Of a stretch of DNA of 64,000 nt, positions 48,480-61,800 are shown piece by piece. Numbering within the stretch: the first letter of the stretch is position 1; the number at the start of each line of letters is the position of its first letter. Under the pieces are notes generated by a model. It was given only the letters and a program-made list of their open reading frames with translations, was not told the DNA's origin and searched no databases. The stretch comes from Liolophura sinensis (lineage: Eukaryota > Mollusca > Polyplacophora > Chitonida > Chitonidae). The stretch is from assembly GCF_032854445.1 (NCBI RefSeq), contig NC_088304.1, positions 7,699,704 through 7,763,703 on the forward strand, written 5' to 3'. The position numbers were made by a program, and so were the translations under genes.

Positions 48480-49215
48480 TGACACATTGTTTGTCAGATG
48501 CCAATACACTCCAACAAGAACAAGGCCATAGCCGACGGAGCCAGCGAGAACTCAAATCCATTACTAAACTGGACAACAAGTGCTTCAGCTTCTGTCCGCT
48601 ATCAATATGTGATGGTGTTTCCTGCCTAAAGGGATCGCCATTTCATTTCATTTTATTCACCATACCTGTATATGCAAATCATGAAATAAATACATAGATA
48701 TACATGTGGAAGACATCTGACAGGAATAAAGCTCATGGGAGCTTGTTCTGTTGCGTCGATAGTAGAATATTAATGGAGCACACAGGGAATATTTGTGTGC
48801 AGTGATAATATTTTAGTGTGTCACATATAGATATACATGGAAACAAAAAACATTAATACAAAAAAGACGTAAGAAACCTTATGAACCTTTATGTGTGAAC
48901 TAAATTACACCTTAATTAAATTGTTCCAAGGTAATTCAAGTCTGGATTGAAAACAGATGCGGAATTTGTACTATGAAGAGTGATTGGTAGTTTATTCCAT
49001 TCTCAAGGACAAATTGTTCTTAACGAGTGATGGGGAGCAGAGTGTTTTAACATAGGTTTCAAAGCTGGGAGGAATTAGTTTGGGATGATAGAAAGACTTG
49101 TATGGTCAGGTCTCACAATGGTAGGATACACAGTTGACGGATGGAGGGAGTGTTACCATTTCTTTTTGAATGAGAGTGTGAATGATGCATTTCTTCAGAA
49201 TCATCAAAGGTACAT
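48480..49215. other. Intergenic DNA, nothing recognised
   Basis: No gene or repeat family identified. The right end (from about 49190) grades into the degenerate first units of the following minisatellite. Confidence 0.45.
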
Positions 49216-49221
49216 GCTGTA

Positions 49222-50872
49222 GATACCTGACATGAAGCCTCTGCCAGTGCAGTGACATTAGGGAGATTGTTGCTTGGTATTATATTGCCTTATTGGCAAA
49301 CCATGCTGTGGACACCAGACATGACACCTGGGCCAGTATAATGACATTAGGGACATCAGTATTTGGTATTATATTGCTTTTTTGGCACACCATGATGTAG
49401 ACACCAGGCATGACACCTGAGCCAGTATAATGACATTAACGACATCAGTATTTGGTATTATATTGCCTTTTGAGACACCATGCTGTAGACACCAGGCATG
49501 ACACCTGAGCCAGTATAATGACATTAGGGACATCAGTATTTGGTATTATATTGCCTTATTGGCGCACCATGCTGTAGACACCAGGCATGACACCTGAGCC
49601 AGTATAATGACATTAGGGACATCAGTATTTGGTGTTATATTGCCTTATCGGCACACCATGCTGTAGACACCAGGCATGACACCTGAGTCAGTATAATGAC
49701 ATTAGGGACATCAGTATTTGGTATTATATTGCCTTATCGGTACACCATGCTGTAGACACCAGGCATGACACCTGAGCCAGTATAATGACATTAGGGACAT
49801 CAGTATTTGGTATTATATTGCCTTATCGGCACACCATGCTGTAGACACCAGGCATGACATCTGAGCCAGTATAATGACATTAGGGACATCAGTATTTGGT
49901 ATTATATTGCCTTATCGGCACACCATGCTGTAGACACCAGGCACAACACCTGAGCCAGTATAATGCCATTAGGGACATCAGTATTTGGTATTATATTGCC
50001 TTATTGGTACACCATGCTGTAGACACCAGGCATGACACCTGAGCCAGTATAATGACATTAGGGACATCAGTATTTGGTATTATATTGCCTTATTGGCACA
50101 CCATGCTGTAGAAACCAGACATGACACATGAGCCAGTATAATGACATTAGGGACATCAGTATTTGGTATTATATTGCCTTATTGGCAAACCATGCTGTAG
50201 ACACCAGGCATGACACCTGAGCCAGTATAATGACATTAGGGACATTAGTATTTGGTATTATATTGCCTTATTGGCACACCATGCTGCAGGCACCAGGCAT
50301 GACACCTGAGCCAGTATAATGACATTAGGGACATCAGTATTCGGTGTTATATTGCCTTATTGGCGCACCATGCTGTAGACACCAGGCATGACACCTGAGC
50401 CAGTATAATGACATTAGGGACATCAGTATTTGGTGTTACATTGCCTTATCGGCACACCATGCTGTAGACACCAGGCATGACACCTGAGCCAGTATAATGA
50501 CATTAGGGACATCAGTATTTGGTGTTATATTGCCTTATCGGCACACCATGCTATAGACACCAGGCATGACACCTGAGCCAGTATAATGACATTAGGGACA
50601 TCAGTATTTGGTATTATATTGCCTTATCGGCACACCATGCTGTAGACACCAGGCATGACACCTGAGCCAGTATAATGACATTAGGGACATCAGTATTTGG
50701 TATTATATTGCCTTATTGGCACACCATGCTGTAGACACCAGGCATGACACCTGGGCCAGTATAATGACATTAGGGACATCAGTATTTGGTATTATATTGC
50801 CTTATCGGCACACCATGCTGTAGACACCAGGCATGACACCTGAGCCAGTATAATGACATTAGGGAGATCGTT
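49222..50872. repeat. 89-bp minisatellite, about 18 copies
   Basis: Units contain CCAGGCATGACACCTGAGCC, CATTAGGGACATCAGTATTT and GGCACACCATGCTGTAGACA. Inner units are 95% or more alike. The outermost left units are diverged (AGGGAGATTGTTGCTTGG) and resemble the right edge (AGGGAGATCGTTACTATTTG). Each unit carries TTATTGG or TTATCGG in blocks, consistent with segmental amplification. Confidence 0.95.
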
Positions 50873-50879
50873 ACTATTT

Positions 50880-52770
50880 GAGGCTTTTTCAATACAGCAC
50901 TCGAGGACAGACATGGCAGATTGTGCAGTTCACATGAAGAAACTGAAAGGGCATGTGGTAGGGTTTTCTTATTCTTTATTCTACATTTCACTTGGAAAAA
51001 ATATGTTCATTTTGCACAAAACAAACTGCATAGCAGTTAAATAATGTCTAAGAGTAAGACCCAACATGTACACTATGAACACAGTGCATTAAACACTTTC
51101 TTCAATTCTTTCATTCAGTGAAAAGGTGTTTTTACAATCCCAAAAATGACAGAAGAACGGCTACATGTATGTACCAGTCATGACAGTATGGAAGAATCCA
51201 TCAGCACGTACCTGTCAGTTAATGGTAACCTCATGCTGTGACAGTGTGATACTTGCATTACATGAAAAAGGAAATGGCGTTTTATTTTATCAGTGGAATC
51301 CATTGACTTCCACACATTTCTTGCTGCAGTTGAAAAACATAGGCACACAAGTGGCGGTAATGTCATGGATAAAATGAGATCAAAACAGGAAAACTGACTA
51401 AACTTGTTATGGAACAGCTTTTGGAATTTGTCTTTCAATTTATATTTTGAGTGTTATCAAACGGGAATTAATTTTTCTGACAACCGGGCAGACCCCAGGG
51501 GAAACCCATGACCATTCGCAGGTTGCTGCCAGACCTTCCCACTTACGGCCGGAGAGGAAGCCAGCATGGACAAAAGTCATGATGACAAAGATAGGATAGA
51601 ACAGAATGTCACCAACTGAATACAAAAGAGACAGTAAGGCCTGTATCAAAAATTTATATGCATTTAAAGACATGGATAACAGTGATGCTTATATACCCTA
51701 CCAAACGAATATCACAATCAAGACAAATTTACTGGAATTCCACGTCTTAGGAAGTAACAGGAGGAGCCATTGTGCGAACAAGTGAGCGAGTTATTGCTTA
51801 AGGGTCAGAACTTTCTAATGCTGCAGATAATCAAATGGTCCTGCCACACAAAGTCCTAACAGGGAACAGCAGACGCTAGTGTGGATGTGAGGAAGACTGA
51901 AATCTGGAACAGTTGGACAAGCTATAAGTTATTTTGTGATGTCAGGACAAGTTGTATGAATACCCTGTTTTTTGAACAAGCAATGAACTAAATAATACGT
52001 TTAACATAATAAAGGTGATATCCCTTAGGTGTGTTATCGCTTATACACCGCTCTCATGATAATGGAATCAGGAAACCAGAGTAAACCAACCATCTGTACC
52101 AGGTACCAAGCCCCCAGCCCCCAGAATTAAAGCCATGATCGAAATTGAAAGTAATGGTGTGTGCAGCACTTATCTGCAGACATCTACAGAAATGGCTTTT
52201 CAAATCTGGCTTTGACATTACGTCGCACTAATTTGAAAATATTGATGTATCTGTAATTAACCTTCATTTCCACGGGAACGAAAAAGGCATGAATTGTACT
52301 CTGATTTCTTGCTGAGGACATCTGACAATAACAAAGCATAAAGTGTTATTCCGTAACTGTCAATCCACCCCTCCCCCTCCCCACCAAAAACTTTTCCCCG
52401 TTCGCCCCCCCCACCCCCCCACAAATTTCGAAATTCAAAAAACAGCAGATGACACCACAGCATTTATGCTAATTCTTGTGGTTGAAAAACAAAATTCAAT
52501 CTTTATACATTCCTACAGATAAAACATATACATAAATATTAACTGAGGTTTACATTAGCAAAATTGATTGTCAACTCACAAGTAGACTAGCAATCGTTGG
52601 GTCAGAATAGAGGGATTGACACGTGTGATCCAAAATGTAGACCTCAATTGCACAGTTGCACCCCCCCCCCCCCCAGTAATTGATGACTGACTGAGATCTA
52701 GCACTTCACATACATGTACTACCTTTTTCTTCTAAATTTTTGAAAACTTTAAAACACTTGCAATTTTGTA
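50880..52770. other. Intergenic DNA between minisatellite and SFSWAP 3' end
   Basis: Contains a SINE fragment (51478-51572, reverse orientation; GTTGCTGCCAGACCTTCCCA, GGAGAGGAAGCCAGCATG), a C-rich stretch at 52364-52430 and a run of 17 C at 52661-52677. No protein-coding segment was recognised. Confidence 0.5.
51478..51572 (-). mobile_element. SINE internal fragment
   Basis: ACCGGGCAGACCCCAGGGGAAACCCATGACCATTCGCAGG and the following GGAGAGGAAGCCAGCATG match the central SINE body in reverse orientation. Head and tail are missing. Confidence 0.75.
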
Positions 52771-52774
52771 CACA

Positions 52775-52780
52775 TTTATT
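52775..52780 (-). terminator. Polyadenylation signal AATAAA of SFSWAP
   Basis: TTTATT on the plus strand is AATAAA on the minus strand, about 66 nt after the SFSWAP stop codon. It is the closest canonical signal. Confidence 0.55.
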
Positions 52781-52845
52781 CTAATTTTGAACAGGTCAGA
52801 GTTCATGACTGAATGATCACGCTGCCCTGACACTGGAGGTCAAGG

Positions 52846-55800
52846 TCATAAGTCCAGGTCAACGCCCTCCTCCTTCAGAATGGCTTTCCTGCTGGCTTTT
52901 AACATGGCTTTCACTTTGGAAATCTTCTCCTAGAAAGATAAGGCACATATTTTAGTTCAGAGCAAAGAAAACACAGCACAACAGAACTTGTGCTAGCCCG
53001 GCCCAACAGAACCTGTCCTAGCCCAGCCCAACAGAACCTGTCCTTGCTCTGCCCAACAGAACTTGTCCTAGCCCAGCCCAACAGAACTTGTCCTACCCCC
53101 AACAGAACTTGTCCTAGCCCCAAACAAAACTTGTCCTAGCTCCCAAAAGAAAATGTTTATAGACAATACAACAAACCTTCGTTTTTTTCCCCTGCATCAC
53201 AGAGCAAAATTTGATTTGTCATTTTTGTAACATGCAACATTTTACACCTGGTCACATCTGTTATACATGTATGTTACTGACACACTTCACCACACATGGT
53301 TAACTATGTGACAAATATGTACAAAGCCATACTGGTTACTAATGGTGTTATTTTAGGTGTGTATAGAAGACCATAACTTATGCAAAAGATCATCACTGAA
53401 GTAGAAGCAACACACATGATATGTGTAAAATATTTCCAAAAGCAGGACAAAGAATAATTAGAACGATACAAAAAAGGAAAACTACAAAGCTAAATACTGT
53501 TTTTTTTTCCTTTCGTCACAATTTGCAGGCCTCAAAATTAAAACCAGTCCACTGGTCCACATGGCCAGTGAAATTTTGGTTGGGCTAGTAAAGTTTATTA
53601 AACAAGCATTTAATTCAGTTATAAAGATGCCGTATACACATTCATTAATAGAAATGCCATTATTTACTGGTGACATAACCCAGTTATCAACAAGACACAG
53701 CCCTCTACCCCCATCTTTTTCTACTGCTCAAACTGTCTGCACTTACGTCAGACACCTGGGAAAATGGTCGGCTTGTATCCACTTTAGCTGAAACATTGCC
53801 TCCTCTTATCATTGATGCTGCAGTCAGAACTTGTTCATAGCTTGTACAGTCCGCTAAACTGAAACAAAACACCATCAATACTATGATGAAGCTTAAGAGT
53901 AGGGTTTAGGACATCAATCTTTACTCCAATTACCTTAAAATTCACCCCCAAAAACTGCATTATTAAGTGGCCAATAAAGGTCAATATTACCGATGCTCAG
54001 CAGGTTTAGAAACATTAAAGCTTCAAGAACAGATGATCATAATATAGACTAGGCAAAAGCGACAATAGTTCAAAGGTCAGTCAATGTAATTTTGTCTCAA
54101 CCACTCAGCAAGGGCGCCATATATAAAGTTTCACTTAATTTGGCTGTGTTGACATGAAACTGTAGATCATATGTAAGCTGAGCTGACTAAAACAAAATTC
54201 AGCCAGCGGGATCCAGCAAGTGAGTCAACTTTTGTTTCACAGAGGTAATGAAGAATTTTGAGTCGACTTTGTAGTTTTTCTGATACGAAAACCATTTTGC
54301 ACACAGAAATAATGAGCTTAACTTCCTTGATACATATCTTCAAATTTTAAAGCTAAATGAAAAATTCAATTATTCAATTTTTATTTCGTAACGGTTGTGT
54401 TACTAAAGGGTAAGAGCTACTTTGTGATGATGTCTATCTGACAAGAATTACTTCCTTACCCCACACACTGTATTACTTTACAGCTGCATCATGGTGCAGT
54501 CTACTACATGGGAAGCACTGTACCTGTTAGTGTGTCGGACACCATTACTCCCCCTGCTGTTGTCATCACATGCTGAGTTACTCCCCTTGTTCACTGGCTC
54601 CAGATCTATGACTGTCACTGGATCTTTAGATTTTGCATCTCCATGACTACTCTCTTTGGATTTTGTCTTCCTACGCGGAGACCTGAGGAAATAAAACTAA
54701 AAATTATATTTAACTGTTTATTTGACTGGAAACTAACCCTGTATTGAAAAAGTGTTCTCGTTTGCAAGTGCAAGAAACACCAATGACAATCGGCAAGTAA
54801 GTTTCACTGCCGAACCATGTCACATTTGAGGTTTATAACTATTTATACCAGTGCTTAATGTTTGTGTGATATTGTATGGAGGCAAATACCTTCAACAAAC
54901 ACCACACAAATCCCAACACATAACAGTCTCTGGTCTGACTGTCAGATTACAGCTAACTTCCACAACCTTTCAATAAGACCGTTCTCTTAAGGATGGAAAT
55001 AATCTTCCCTGCTTTCATACTTTATTACTCATTTGCAGGATATCAATGCCTTTTGTAAGCATCACACAGTAACAAAATAATTCTGTGATTTTGCCTCAAA
55101 GATATTATGTCATGCTAGAACACACAAAATCAACCTGCAGTGAGGGAAAGCCAAATATCATGCTGTACCAATGATACAAGCTCGTCTTATCTCACATCAG
55201 GTGAACTGTACAGAAGCTACCAAAGACTGTTTATAAGAACACTTTAAATGTGTTATGCAAATAAATTTGTTTTGAACAAAACTGTCAGTCTCCCTTATGA
55301 GAAACTGCAACTCGAATTACGCCAATGTAGAAAAGTTAGTAAGTTTTCTTGTTTTTCTTATACATGGTCTCAACAATAATCCGGAAACTGGGCTTTTCAT
55401 GTGAACATACATATACACACACTGGCTCTGGGGCATTCTTTATACCACTTTCAAAATTCAATCTACCATTCTGTCAGAACTGTAGTAGCTCTTTAACTAT
55501 CACATAAAATGGGTGATAAGTGAAATCATGGATCCTTTCTGCAGATGTAGTACTTTGGCATAGAGGAGACACGGTGCAGGTAGAACAAAATCTTCCCATC
55601 TGCTACAGAATGTTCCATCAACCGGGATCTTGAGCGAGATTTCAAACCAACCTGAATCTTGAGCGAGATTTCAAACCAACCTGGATTTTGAGCGAGATTT
55701 CTTGTGTTTTTTCTTCTTCGACTTGGAATGTGATGGTGAACGTTTGGAACGCTTTGGTGATCTTGACCTGCTTCGTTTTGACCTCGCTTTCCTTCTGTCA

Positions 55801-58800
55801 AAGCCGGGAGATTTGGAACGCCCAGAGAATGATCTTGGGGGAGACGGTGATGCGCGTCTCGAGGTGCTGGATCGGTCAAAGCGTCGCGGGGATCTGTCTG
55901 ACCAGCGCATAGGACTGGACCCCCGAGGGAAACGCCTAGGCGAGCGTGACCGGGAACGGGACCTGTTTAACAGAGACATGTCATGATAGAGTCACCTATA
56001 AACAGCAACAACTGTAAAGCGATGACATAAGCAAATATACTGTTATGCAGTCAGAGTTTGTCCAAAAATGATTTCTCATTATACTATACTTGTTCCCATG
56101 ACAACAGAAAAAAAACAATTATTTTTATATTTAAGTAACTCTGATTTGACCCTGTCCTCCAGAATTATAACACTTTGGTCAAGCTTAACAGGTGAAAAGG
56201 AAAACAGGTGCACCCCACATAATACCCCTGATCTTCATCAGATATCACTAAATAAGTGCAAATTCAGAGAAGCTGCGCTATCCCCCTCACCTCCCCAACA
56301 GGAATTTGTGTCACCTTTCATCCAAGCCCCTCATTATGAGATTGGCACATAATAAAATATACAATATCAAAAATTGACAAACCGATTGGGGGATCAACCA
56401 GTTTAAAGAGCTGTTTGGTCGTAAACGTCATTACTATACCACAGACTTTGGGCAAGTTGATCAATCAAATTTTCCGTATGTCCCAAGAATTTATCAAAAT
56501 GATTCTAATGTTTCAAACAATTATGATGCAACCTGCTTTACAAATTTTATCAACTTTATTACTGATTTTGATTAGTTTATTTATTTGATTGGTGATTTAC
56601 GCTGTACTCAAGAATATTTCATTTATACGACAGCACCCAGCATTATGATGGGAGGAAACCATCCACAGGTTGCTGGCAGACCTTCCCACGTACAGTCGAA
56701 AAGGAAGCCAGCATGAGCTGGACTTCAACTCACAGCGACCTCATTGGTGAGATGTTCCTGGGTCATTAGGCTGTGCTGGCGCGTTAACCAACTGAGCCAC
56801 CGATTTTGAATAGTAACGCAGTCACAGGTGAGGTGGTATTTTGTTAAATGAAATTAATTAAGCTGTTATAAAATAATAGCAAAAATTTGGATTTGCACTG
56901 ATCACTTTTTTTGAAATTAAATTTCCAGTATGGCCTTGTTAAAGCAAGGGCTGGATTTTGGAAAACACAACCTCATAGGTCAAAGGTGAATAGCTATGGT
57001 GAATTGAGCTTGAATAACCCAGCAAAGTTGCCTGAAGGAATGATGACCTGTGGAACAGTGAGATCGGGTTGTCTTACCTCCAGCCTCTACTGTATGAGGA
57101 TGGTGGTGTGGGGGAGCGTGGGAAGCGTCGCATTGAGGCCGGAATCCCATAATATGCACGCGGCAGTGACCCTTTCGCTTTGGCTGTCTGGTTTTCTGAG
57201 GTAGGGGGTGGAGCTGTGGTCTCACCCGGAGAGACTGGACGGTCAGGGGAAGTCTTCCCAGACAGCAGGTCATACGGAGTGCAAGGTCGAGAGGAGGTTC
57301 TAGAGGGAGGTCCGCTACCAGCATCTCCCACAGTCACGTCAGGTTCTGCAACACATGAAAAGGGAAATGCTGAATACAAGCCAGTCATTCCTGTGTTATA
57401 TCCAAATATCATCTGCACTGTACGTATTACCACGTGTAGGGCCTGAAGGTCCAACCACAAACAATCGCTGTACAGACCTCATCGGAGCTGTCAATTATGA
57501 ACTCTTTTTTTTTTTTTAATGAAAATCCACACCTGATTCAATGAACAAATTTTTTTCATGTCCATACCATATATACTTATAGTTTCTTAAGTTATATGTT
57601 TGTTTGTTTGTTTGTTACATATTGTCATGTTTGATGCTTGTTCAACTTGTCATAGTTTATCAAACAATGTATAAGTGTCACACACATTGGTGAGACTTTG
57701 GGTCAAATTCTATCACTTACTGTCGTCTGTTGCCCCAGCTGCCTGGTTCCCAGACTTCAGTAGCGTAATAAACATGGCAGCCTTCCTCTTCCTCTCAGCC
57801 TTGATCTGTTCTTCCTTACTCGCCTGAGCCAGTTTCTCTCGTGCAGCAAGTGCCAGGCGATCCTTTAACTTCTCCTCCGCTGAAAAAATAAGGAATACAT
57901 GTAAATCACTGCCTTCTGAATTCTGAAAATAAATGCTAGAGTAGCAAATTTATCTATTTATTTATATGATCGTTGTTCAAGGTGGAGAAAACATAAAAAT
58001 GACATAATGTTCAGATGAAAGAGTGCGAAAAGTTATACCTTAATGTGGTCTTCAATATTTTTTCTGCTTTTTCCTTACGGAGAAAAAGACACTTGATAAT
58101 AATTTTTGTATGGTGGGTATTTGGGATCACTCTTTGGTATTTATAGTCTTTGTTTAATAATGTCATACATGAGAATGTAACACAGGTTTAATAAATATTT
58201 TTGCACTAGAATTTGTTATTTTCAGCTAACAACTGTATTAAACCTCAATTTGGATCATATTTATATTTTTCATATGTTCATAAATATTATCATAATTTAG
58301 GTTAATATGCATATGTTTCGATATAAACAACAAATTTACATTCAAATAAATTGATAAGACAGGCATCACATCCTTATTTAGAACATTATTATGCAACAAC
58401 GATAAATACCAAAAGTTGGTCCCAAATACCCACCATAAAAAAATATTTTCAAATAACCTTTTCTCTTGAAAAAAAAAATCCAAAAAAATATTAAAGATCA
58501 TATTTGCAAAATAAGTTTTGATGCTGTTTCATGTTTCAAGTTTGGCATCATTTTTATGTTTTCTTCTCCTTTAATGCCATACTAAAACATTTTTCCCTTA
58601 CATGTATATGTTGGCGTTCAGTTTTATGGATGTAGACAAATCAGAGAAAATCACTCACTCAACCGAATCAAGTTATCTCAATGTGGCTTGACAAAACAGA
58701 ATTTTCTTCCTTCATACAGAAATTTCTATAGGCCGGGAGTACTGTTACTGTATGAAGTACTTATATGGCAACATCAAACAAAAACACATTTTAAAAACTT

Positions 58801-61800
58801 TTCTTGAACACAATTAAATGTGCTGAAATACTGGAGTTCTACTATGGTAAAACTGAGAGGGTATCACCTAGAATATGTTTGATAAGTGTAACCTGAACAA
58901 CCCTTCAAAAAAGGTTCCTACCCTGAAGTTTATATTGGTATTTGGACGGAAGTATTTTTTTTTATTATTTTTATTTCTCTCTCAATGTAAATTGCTTTAA
59001 AATCCTTATCTTTTTCTATACTCAGAATAGAAATATGATATGGTTGGGCTATGTCCAACACAGAATATTTAAAGAATGGCCTAAATGACTTTATCTGTGC
59101 TGTACCCAGTACTCATAAATTGTTTCCTTTCATAGTGATAGTCATTCACTTTTGGATGGAAGAAACTTGAAGCCTCTGAGAAAACCAAGGCTTTCCAAAC
59201 TAACTTTGTAATGCCGCATCTGAATCAGTGAGGCTTCAATTTGATCCTCAGATCTCCCTGGTCAAGGCTTACATATCTTCTGTAAAAGTCTTTAGTCTCT
59301 TCAACCAAAAGCTGCCTGAACTATGACATTACCTTGGTGACATAACTCACCTTTCTTTTTCTCTATGTCTTCCTGGGTAGTTTGGTTAGGTTTCTCTGTG
59401 GGGACGACTGGGTCACGAGGCTCTGACGGGGACTGATGGCCTTCCTTCACCTTTTTATCTGTAGAGAACATGAATGAAGGGATAATTATGGCTTAACTCC
59501 ACTTCAGCAATACCTCAGCCATATCATGACAAAAGTGGATAATGACAAAACTGGATAATGACAAAAGTGAATAATGTCTAAATACAAAAGCAGCTAGTCC
59601 TGAATTGTCAACCGACTTCTTACAAACTGAAGATCTACATATCAGATAGGTCACGAGAGTCTATGTATATCAGAGACCCAAATTTTTCTGTACAAAACCA
59701 GGTTTATCACTCAAACACTTTCACTCATGACTTATGTATTATTTAAACATTTGTCTTTCTTTGGGGTTTCAGGCTGTACTCACGAGTGTTCACTTATATA
59801 ATAGCCAGCAGTTTTAATAAATGAAACCACAGAATAAACCTTCTGGCACAAAGAACAATAAACCATTCACTAGTGATCTCTACTGAAATTTAAGTAAAAC
59901 AATATCACCAGTCCTTCGGGCCCAGTTGATCATTTACTGTCAACAGCGTGCATGAACAGTGCAGACATGGGAATAATTCCCTGTCGGAAGCTGGGATTGA
60001 AGCCACATCTTCTAACTTCCAGTCATTAAAAACAAGAATCTTGTTAACTTAATATTCTAAGGTATGAAAGGTGTGGTTCAATAGTGAGATATGTTTACCT
60101 TCTTCGTCCTCATCGTCTGTACTCTCATAGTCAAAAGCTTTCCGTTTATCCAGCTGTGTGTTCTCTTGTTCTTTCGTTTTCAACTTGAAACTCACACCTA
60201 GGTACACAAAAATATTGGTAATATTTACATTACTTCAATATTTTCTTTTTACCTTCAATTAATTTCAATGACTTAATCAAGATTTCAATTAAAAGGTTGA
60301 TTTTTTTCTTCTTGTACAGGATGTGATGTTTTATATATATATAATTTTTCTCAGTTTTTAACTGCCAAAACACTGGGTTTTATTTTTTTTTTAGCACTTA
60401 ACACACAATTTGAGCTACTTAAACTTTTAAACAGAATAAAATTTAGAATACACAGATAATGGCATTTGCATTATTTTTTAGTAGTTTAAGATTGGCTAAG
60501 ATTTAACTGTACCGAGCAACCATACTTTGTCATCAACAGTGCAACGTCACAACTTTGCAATGTGACATCACAACTTTGCAATGTGACATGATTCTTAACC
60601 GTATTCTTAACTATATACAAAAAGCGATACATCACACACCTTTGCTGGAGTTTTGTCGATCATCATCTTCTGATTTTTCTTGTTCTAATTCCTTAAAGAA
60701 CAGAAAGATTTGTCATAATTATGAGTAACTTATTAACAATATCTAGTTCCAGAGTGAAGCACACTTTTTTTTTTTTTTGTTAAATGACTGATTGATGTAT
60801 TATTTAACATTCTATACTAATGAATATATCATTCATGTCATGGATCGACTGATTGACAGACTGGTGTTTAACATCCTGCTCAAAAAATTTTCACTTATGT
60901 GATGGGGTGATCATGTTTTGGGTGGAGGAAACCAGAGTGTCTAGAATCAACCTCAGACTGTGCAGAGGTTTACATTAGTATCTGACAAAACTGTTCCAAA
61001 CATTCACACAATATAGTAGAGTGTTATACTGGTGATCTCCAATGTGCTAAAAGTATAACCAAATGACCTAAAAGGCGCTGTTGGCCACTTACTGACTCAC
61101 AGACAGAGAGAACAGAAGAGTTACATAGATGCTATTCTTATAGCAAGGTCTGTGTTTTTTTCAAAATAGTAAAGAATTGCTTTATAACCATTCTTAGTTC
61201 ATGAAACCAGAACCAAGTTGTGAAATTAAGACATCACTAACCTCCAAATGTAGTCGTTTCCTGAAGTCGTAGTAAGCGTAGTGCATGTGCCCAGGGTTGA
61301 GAAAATCAAAACGAGTGTCATTTTTGCTCTTGACCACCGTCTCAAAGTCCACGCCATTCTTGGCCACGTACAGAGCCATCCTGTCAATGATTGGCTGAAT
61401 GTCTGGAGCAGGAGGGACAATCTGAGGGCCCATCACAGTTATCTCCCCTTGTCTGCAAAAAATACACAAAAGAGTGAGACCTGAATTCAAATTTATGTAA
61501 CAAAGTATTTCCTGTGCATGGACCTGAAAAGCATGTTTTTAAATTGGCTGCTATTTCACATCTCTCATTCCCGTTTATAAAATAAAAAAAAATTAAAAAA
61601 ATGAGCTCAAAGCTATTGTCCTGTTTGGTTTTATAGCTATACACGGAGGAGAGTGTATGGTCCCTCAAAAACATGCATCCCCAACAGTGAAGTGTACACA
61701 AAACTGTAAATGTATATACACTCCAATATGTAAATAATTTACAGAAAATACTGATCCTTTTTCTCTTGTACTTGAATTCAGATATGTGCTTTTTGATAAA

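Noticed and set aside
52257-52463. Gly-rich minus-strand frame near 52.4 kb
   Set aside because: Produced by the C-rich tract at 52364-52430; no start context or homologous domain, and it lies downstream of the SFSWAP stop.
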